DNA of 64,000 bases from NCBI RefSeq assembly GCF_001280065.1, contig NZ_LGEA01000148.1, forward strand, positions 62,001-126,000. Reading direction: 5' to 3'. Source of the DNA: Streptomyces sp. NRRL B-1140. GTDB taxonomy: Bacteria > Actinomycetota > Actinomycetes > Streptomycetales > Streptomycetaceae. The translations under genes were made by a program, and so were the position numbers. Numbering within the stretch: the stretch's first letter is position 1; every line of letters starts with the position of its first letter. Shown here piece by piece: positions 60,795 to 64,000 of this stretch. The notes below the pieces were generated by a model, which saw only the letters and a list, made by a program, of their open reading frames with translations, made no database searches and had not been told where the DNA came from.

Positions 60795-61454
60795 TCAGGC
60801 GTGCGGTACGGCGATCGCCGTCGCGATCAGGCCCCCTCTCGCCGTCCAGCGGCCGTCGAAATGGCCGAGGCGGCGGTCACCCACCCATGGCCCCGGGACG
60901 AGCAGCTCCGCGCGGAAGGTGCCGTCGGCGGCGAGCTCGATGTCGGCCTCCATGAAGTCCAGCCACTTCCGGGTGAGGGGGAACCACGCCTTGAAGACGG
61001 ACTCCTTCGCGCTGAACAGCAGCCGGTCGAAGTGCACGTCGGGGCGTTCGGCCGCGAGCCGTCGCAGCCGGCCTGCCTCGGCCGGCAGGGAGACGGACGC
61101 CAGGACACCTTCGGGCAGCGGGGCGTGGACCTCGGCGTCGATACCGAGCGAGGCCAGGTCGGTGACACGGACCAGTGCGGCGGCGCAGTAGCCCTCGCAG
61201 TGGGTCATGCTGCCGGTCAGTCCCGCCGGCCAGCCGGGGGCGCCGCGTTCCCCGGGCAGGATCGGCTGCGGCTCGACTCCGAGCTTCTCCATGGCCCTGC
61301 GGGCGCAGGAGCGCACGACGGCGAACTCCCTGCGGCGCTTGTGGACCGCCCGGGTCAGGACGGCCGCCTCCTCGGGGTACAGCGGGGTGTCCGCGCCCTC
61401 GTACCCGTACGCCTCCACACCGACCGCCGTCTCCGGCAGCAGTTCCCCGATCAC
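60795..61454 (-). CDS. Sfp-type 4'-phosphopantetheinyl transferase
   Basis: 219 residues, GTG at 61454. PPTase landmarks in order: VRSCARRAMEKLG, GSMTHCEGYCAAAL, the Mg-binding GIDAEVHAPLPEGV (Asp and Glu) and FSAKESVFKAWFPLT (catalytic Glu/Lys). It loads the 4'-phosphopantetheine arm of CoA onto carrier proteins of polyketide and peptide synthases or siderophore systems. I recall S. coelicolor SCO6673 as this gene. Start overlaps the stop of the phosphoesterase gene (GTGA). Confidence 0.93.
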   Translation of the reverse strand: MIGELLPETAVGVEAYGYEGADTPLYPEEAAVLTRAVHKRRREFAVVRSCARRAMEKLGVEPQPILPGERGAPGWPAGLTGSMTHCEGYCAAALVRVTDLASLGIDAEVHAPLPEGVLASVSLPAEAGRLRRLAAERPDVHFDRLLFSAKESVFKAWFPLTRKWLDFMEADIELAADGTFRAELLVPGPWVGDRRLGHFDGRWTARGGLIATAIAVPHA

Positions 61455-62311
61455 TGCCGGCCGCCCGTCCCCGGCAGGATCCGCCGCAGCCGTCCCGGCG
61501 GCCGGGACCGCTTGCGCCACTCGCGTGGATAGCCCACCGACACCTCCTCGAAGCGCACGCCCTCGTGGAAGGTGGTGCGGGGGATGTGCAGATGGCCGTA
61601 GACCATCGTGTGCACGCGGAATCTGCGGTGCCAGTCCGCGGTCAGGTCCGTACCGCACCACATGGCGAACTCGGGGTACCACAGCACGTCCATCGGATGC
61701 CGGTGGAGCGGATAGTGGTTGACCGGGATCACCGGCAGGTCGCCGGGCAGTTCGGCGAGTCGGCGCTCGGTCTCGGCGACCCGGGCCCGGCACCACGCCT
61801 CCCTGCTCGGGTACGGGTCGGGATGCAGCAGGTGCTCGTCGGTGCACACGATCCCGGTGCCCTGCGCGTACTCCAGGCCCTGCTCCTTGGTGGTGCAGCC
61901 GGCGGGCAGGAACGAGTAGTCGTACAGCAGGAACAGCGGGGCGACGGCAACCGGCCCGCCGGGGCCCTCCCAGACGGGGTAGGGGTCCTCCGGTGTCGTC
62001 ACGCCGAGTTCTCGGCACATCTCGACCAGGTGCTCGTACCGGGCGAGGCCGCGCAGCGTGACGGCGTCACCCGGGTGGGTCCACAGTTCGTGGTTGCCGG
62101 GCACCCAGACGACCTTGTGGAAGCGGTCCGCGAGCGTCTTCAGGGTCCAGCGGATGTCCGCCACGGTCTCCGCGACGTCCCCGGCGAGGAGCAGCCAGTC
62201 GTCGTCCGTCCCGGGCCGCATGTCCTCGACCAGGGCCCGGTTCTCCGGGTAGCCGATGTGCAGATCGCTGATGGCCAGCAGTTGTGCGGCGCCACCTGGC
62301 CTCGACGTCAC
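61451..62311 (-). CDS. Calcineurin-like metallophosphoesterase coupled to the PPTase
   Basis: 286 residues, ATG at 62311. All five metal motifs are seen: SDLHIGY, LAGDVAET, PGNHELW, PVNHYPLHR and YGHLHIPRTTFHEGVRF. Cytosolic, no signal peptide. Coupling to the PPTase is common in actinomycetes; hydrolysis of CoA, 3',5'-ADP or phosphopantetheine-related products is an attractive idea but unproven. Confidence 0.88.
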   Translation of the reverse strand: MTSRPGGAAQLLAISDLHIGYPENRALVEDMRPGTDDDWLLLAGDVAETVADIRWTLKTLADRFHKVVWVPGNHELWTHPGDAVTLRGLARYEHLVEMCRELGVTTPEDPYPVWEGPGGPVAVAPLFLLYDYSFLPAGCTTKEQGLEYAQGTGIVCTDEHLLHPDPYPSREAWCRARVAETERRLAELPGDLPVIPVNHYPLHRHPMDVLWYPEFAMWCGTDLTADWHRRFRVHTMVYGHLHIPRTTFHEGVRFEEVSVGYPREWRKRSRPPGRLRRILPGTGGRQ

Positions 62312-62445
62312 CTCTCGCCCCTCTGTAGCGCACCCCGGAGGTCACCAAGAGATCACATTCACGCGGCCGGGACAAGAGCGGCCCGAGGGCCCCGGCGGGA
62401 GAATTCCTTCACACGCGCGTTGCACGGGAGGGTCCGTCGAAGCCG

Positions 62446-62451
62446 TATGAT
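62446..62451 (+). promoter_or_regulatory. -10 element candidate for the ATP-grasp gene
   Basis: TATGAT preceded by CG, about 120 nt before the ATG at 62570. The nearest -35-like TTGCAC is 20 nt away, so the match is imperfect. The leader that follows has partly complementary CACCACCGC and GCGGTTTGGTG segments that could fold. Confidence 0.25.
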
Positions 62452-62569
62452 CTGGCCCAACACCACCGCTACGAACTTCCCTTCCACAGGGGCGGTTTGG
62501 TGTCCCTCCCTTCTTCTGCCCGGGCACGGGCTGCTCAGCCCTGCCCGCGAACCGTGAAAGGCGGCCTGC

Positions 62570-63706
62570 ATGGTCTCTCGCGTACGCGTCTGGCTCAACC
62601 GCACGTACGCGGAGAACGTGTTCTTCATGGATCAGCTGCGGAGGAATCCCGGCGACCGGGCGGTCGAGATCCACGCCACGCACGGCGACCCCGACTCGCC
62701 GGTGCTGGCGGCCGCCGACACCGCCGAGCTGGAGCCCGTGAACCTCTCCCCCGGCGGGTACGTCGAGTACGCGCTGGACCAGTGCGCACGGCGGGGCATC
62801 GACGTGTTCGTGCCCCGGCTGCACCAGTCGGCGATCGTGGCGCACCGCGCCGAGTTCGAGGCGGCGGGCACGGCGCTGCTGGCGCCGCCGCCCGAGGCCG
62901 TGGCCGTCTTCCACGACAAAGTGATCGCCTACGAGGCGGTCCGGTCGATCGGGGTGCCGGTGCCGCCGTGGTACCGGGTCCGTTCGGAGGACGAACTCGT
63001 CGCGGCGGTCGAGGAGTTGGAGGCGGGTGGGCACAAGGCCTGCTTCAAGCCCGCCTCCGGGGCCGGCGGCGTCGGCTTCCGCGTGATCACGCGTACGCCC
63101 TTCTCGCTGATGCATCTGAACGGGTTCCCCAGCCCGTACGTGCCGCTCGATCTGGTGCTGGAGGCGCTGCGGCAGGGCGAGGAGCCGGTGGACTGGCTGG
63201 TGATGCCGCGCCTGGAGCAGCCCGAGGTGTCGGTCGACTGCCTGACCGGCCCCGACAGCCGGGTCCGGATGGCGGTGGGCCGCACCAAGAACGGCCGCCG
63301 CCGTGGCTTCACCCTGCACGAGCAGTGGCTGGACCCGGCCCGTCGCATCGCCGAGGGCTTCGGGCTGCACTACCTGTCCAACATCCAGTTCCGGATGTTC
63401 GGCGACCAGCCGGTGCTCATGGACGTCAACACGCGCCCGGCCGGCGGACTGCACCAGCTGTCCCAGTGCGGTGTCAACGCCCCGTGGGCCGCCGTGCAGC
63501 TGGCACTCGGCGAGGACCCGGGCGAGATGGTCCCGCCGTTCCTGGGCCAGGACTACACGGTCGTGTCGGGGCCGCGTCCGCTGCGGCCGGTGTCGCTGCC
63601 GCAGCAGCGGGCCGAGTCGGCGGAACCGCTCCCCGCGGTACCCGCGCCCGCCGCGGCCGAGCAGACCGGCTCCGTCGGGGCGGCGGCTCAGGCGCTGCCC
63701 CTCTGA
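62570..63706 (+). CDS. ATP-grasp domain protein
   Basis: 378 residues, ATG at 62570. The fold is ATP-grasp: pre-ATP-grasp part (RVRVWLNRTYAENVFFMDQL), lid and ATP region KVIAYEAVRSIGVPVPPWYR, HKACFKPASGAGGVGFRVIT, the two-residue loop DWLVMPRLEQPEVSVDCLTG and the Mg-binding MDVNTRPAGGLHQLSQ. ATP-grasp enzymes join a carboxylate to an amine or thiol. Resembles carbamoyl-phosphate-synthase-like ligases. The last 45 residues are Pro/Ala-rich and atypical. Substrates unknown. Confidence 0.85.
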   Translation: MVSRVRVWLNRTYAENVFFMDQLRRNPGDRAVEIHATHGDPDSPVLAAADTAELEPVNLSPGGYVEYALDQCARRGIDVFVPRLHQSAIVAHRAEFEAAGTALLAPPPEAVAVFHDKVIAYEAVRSIGVPVPPWYRVRSEDELVAAVEELEAGGHKACFKPASGAGGVGFRVITRTPFSLMHLNGFPSPYVPLDLVLEALRQGEEPVDWLVMPRLEQPEVSVDCLTGPDSRVRMAVGRTKNGRRRGFTLHEQWLDPARRIAEGFGLHYLSNIQFRMFGDQPVLMDVNTRPAGGLHQLSQCGVNAPWAAVQLALGEDPGEMVPPFLGQDYTVVSGPRPLRPVSLPQQRAESAEPLPAVPAPAAAEQTGSVGAAAQALPL

Positions 63707-63710
63707 GGCA

Positions 63711-64000
63711 TCAGACCCTGGCCGCCAGTGCCTCGCGCCAGACGGGGCTGTCGACGTAGTGGTTGTCGAAGCGTTCCGAGGAGTCCTTGATCTCCTGCGG
63801 GTCGGCCTCGCCGCGCATCACCCGGCCCAGGAGCCGCAGGTAGTCGAAGCGTCCCGCGCCCGGGGTGAAGACGAACAGCACGTCGGCCGTCGCGCCGGGC
63901 GCGGCGGCGAAGGCGTGCGGGGTGTGCGGCGGCACCAGCAGGAAGTCGCCGGCCTCCAGGACGGTGATCTCCTCGCCCACCAGCACCTGGAGCGCACCGT
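63711..64000 (-). CDS. Cupin-domain protein, C-terminal part (runs off the window)
   Basis: The frame is open to the window edge; the stop is at 63711-63713. The visible 95 residues include the second half of a cupin barrel, GALQVLVGEEITVLEAGDFL then LVPPHTPHAFAAAPG, with a metal-type His in PHTPHAF, and a helical C-terminal tail with IKDSSERFDNHYVDSPVWRE. Single-domain cupins of this type are common and functionally diverse. Confidence 0.75.
   Translation of the reverse strand, partial: GALQVLVGEEITVLEAGDFLLVPPHTPHAFAAAPGATADVLFVFTPGAGRFDYLRLLGRVMRGEADPQEIKDSSERFDNHYVDSPVWREALAARV

Overview
This 64 kb window is a chromosomal segment of a high-GC actinomycete, almost certainly a Streptomyces. 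Evidence: G/C at nearly all third codon positions, many GTG/TTG starts with 4-nt stop/start overlaps, an SsgA-like sporulation protein, a WhiB-like protein, a GPP34 protein, a two-domain small laccase and a MarR-controlled pca operon in Streptomyces order. From memory the gene order runs parallel to S. coelicolor from about SCO6722 (ssgD) down to about SCO6673 (phosphopantetheinyl transferase). That correspondence is recollection, not a search.

Layout. 1-6.5 kb: housekeeping-type genes (partial CoA-transferase/racemase, YjbR, saccharopine dehydrogenase-like reductase, endonuclease V, YciI, BNR-repeat secreted protein, SsgD-like, GPP34). 6.5-10.8 kb: an ABC-F ATPase and a UvrA-like ATPase in one operon, behind a WhiB7-like promoter and a leader with an encoded peptide and a start-codon-sequestering helix. 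10.9-14.5 kb: Orn/Lys/Arg decarboxylase and DdaH. 14.6-19.4 kb: acyl-ACP desaturase behind three tandem operators, WhiB-like protein, two-domain VOC protein, LacI regulator and small laccase. 19.5-24.2 kb: two coupled secreted proteins (ThuA + PQQ-type sugar dehydrogenase; cupredoxin + OmpL47-like repeats + DUF1080). 24.2-27.9 kb: the polymerase and ligase of a bacterial NHEJ set, separated by an AT-richer stretch and a membrane-anchored protein with an amyloid-like motif. 27.9-30.3 kb: zinc alcohol dehydrogenase and a DUF3048 lipoprotein. 30.3-37.5 kb: the protocatechuate/beta-ketoadipate operon pcaIJFHGBL with divergent pcaV. 37.7-50 kb: a LAL-type ATPase lacking its HTH, a degraded coding stretch, a DUF2510 protein, TetR/PAP2/DMT genes around a five-unit operator array, a Tat phospholipase C, an MFS carrier, a LuxR remnant and a YdcF protein. 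50.4-58.2 kb: a Rieske oxygenase, 59-residue protein and reductase operon facing a complete-looking 4-hydroxyproline operon (epimerase, three-part oxidase, deaminase, GntR). 58.2-64 kb: an MLTR ligand-binding-domain protein without HTH, an XRE/ImmA-like pair, a phosphoesterase/phosphopantetheinyl transferase pair, an ATP-grasp enzyme and a partial cupin.

How it works together. The pca genes should turn protocatechuate into beta-ketoadipyl-CoA cleavage products under PcaV control. The hydroxyproline operon should turn trans-4-hydroxy-L-proline into 2-oxoglutarate semialdehyde; the facing Rieske genes may feed it from an N-methylated substrate. The laccase, cupredoxin and PQQ-type dehydrogenase could form an extracellular copper/quinone redox module. 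Most striking for regulation are the ABC-F leader (6.59-6.86 kb), the 15-bp array before the desaturase and the 16-bp array between tetR and the PAP2 gene. The most interesting protein of unknown role is the anchored amyloid-motif protein at 25.8-26.7 kb. No rRNA, tRNA, CRISPR array or insertion sequence was seen.
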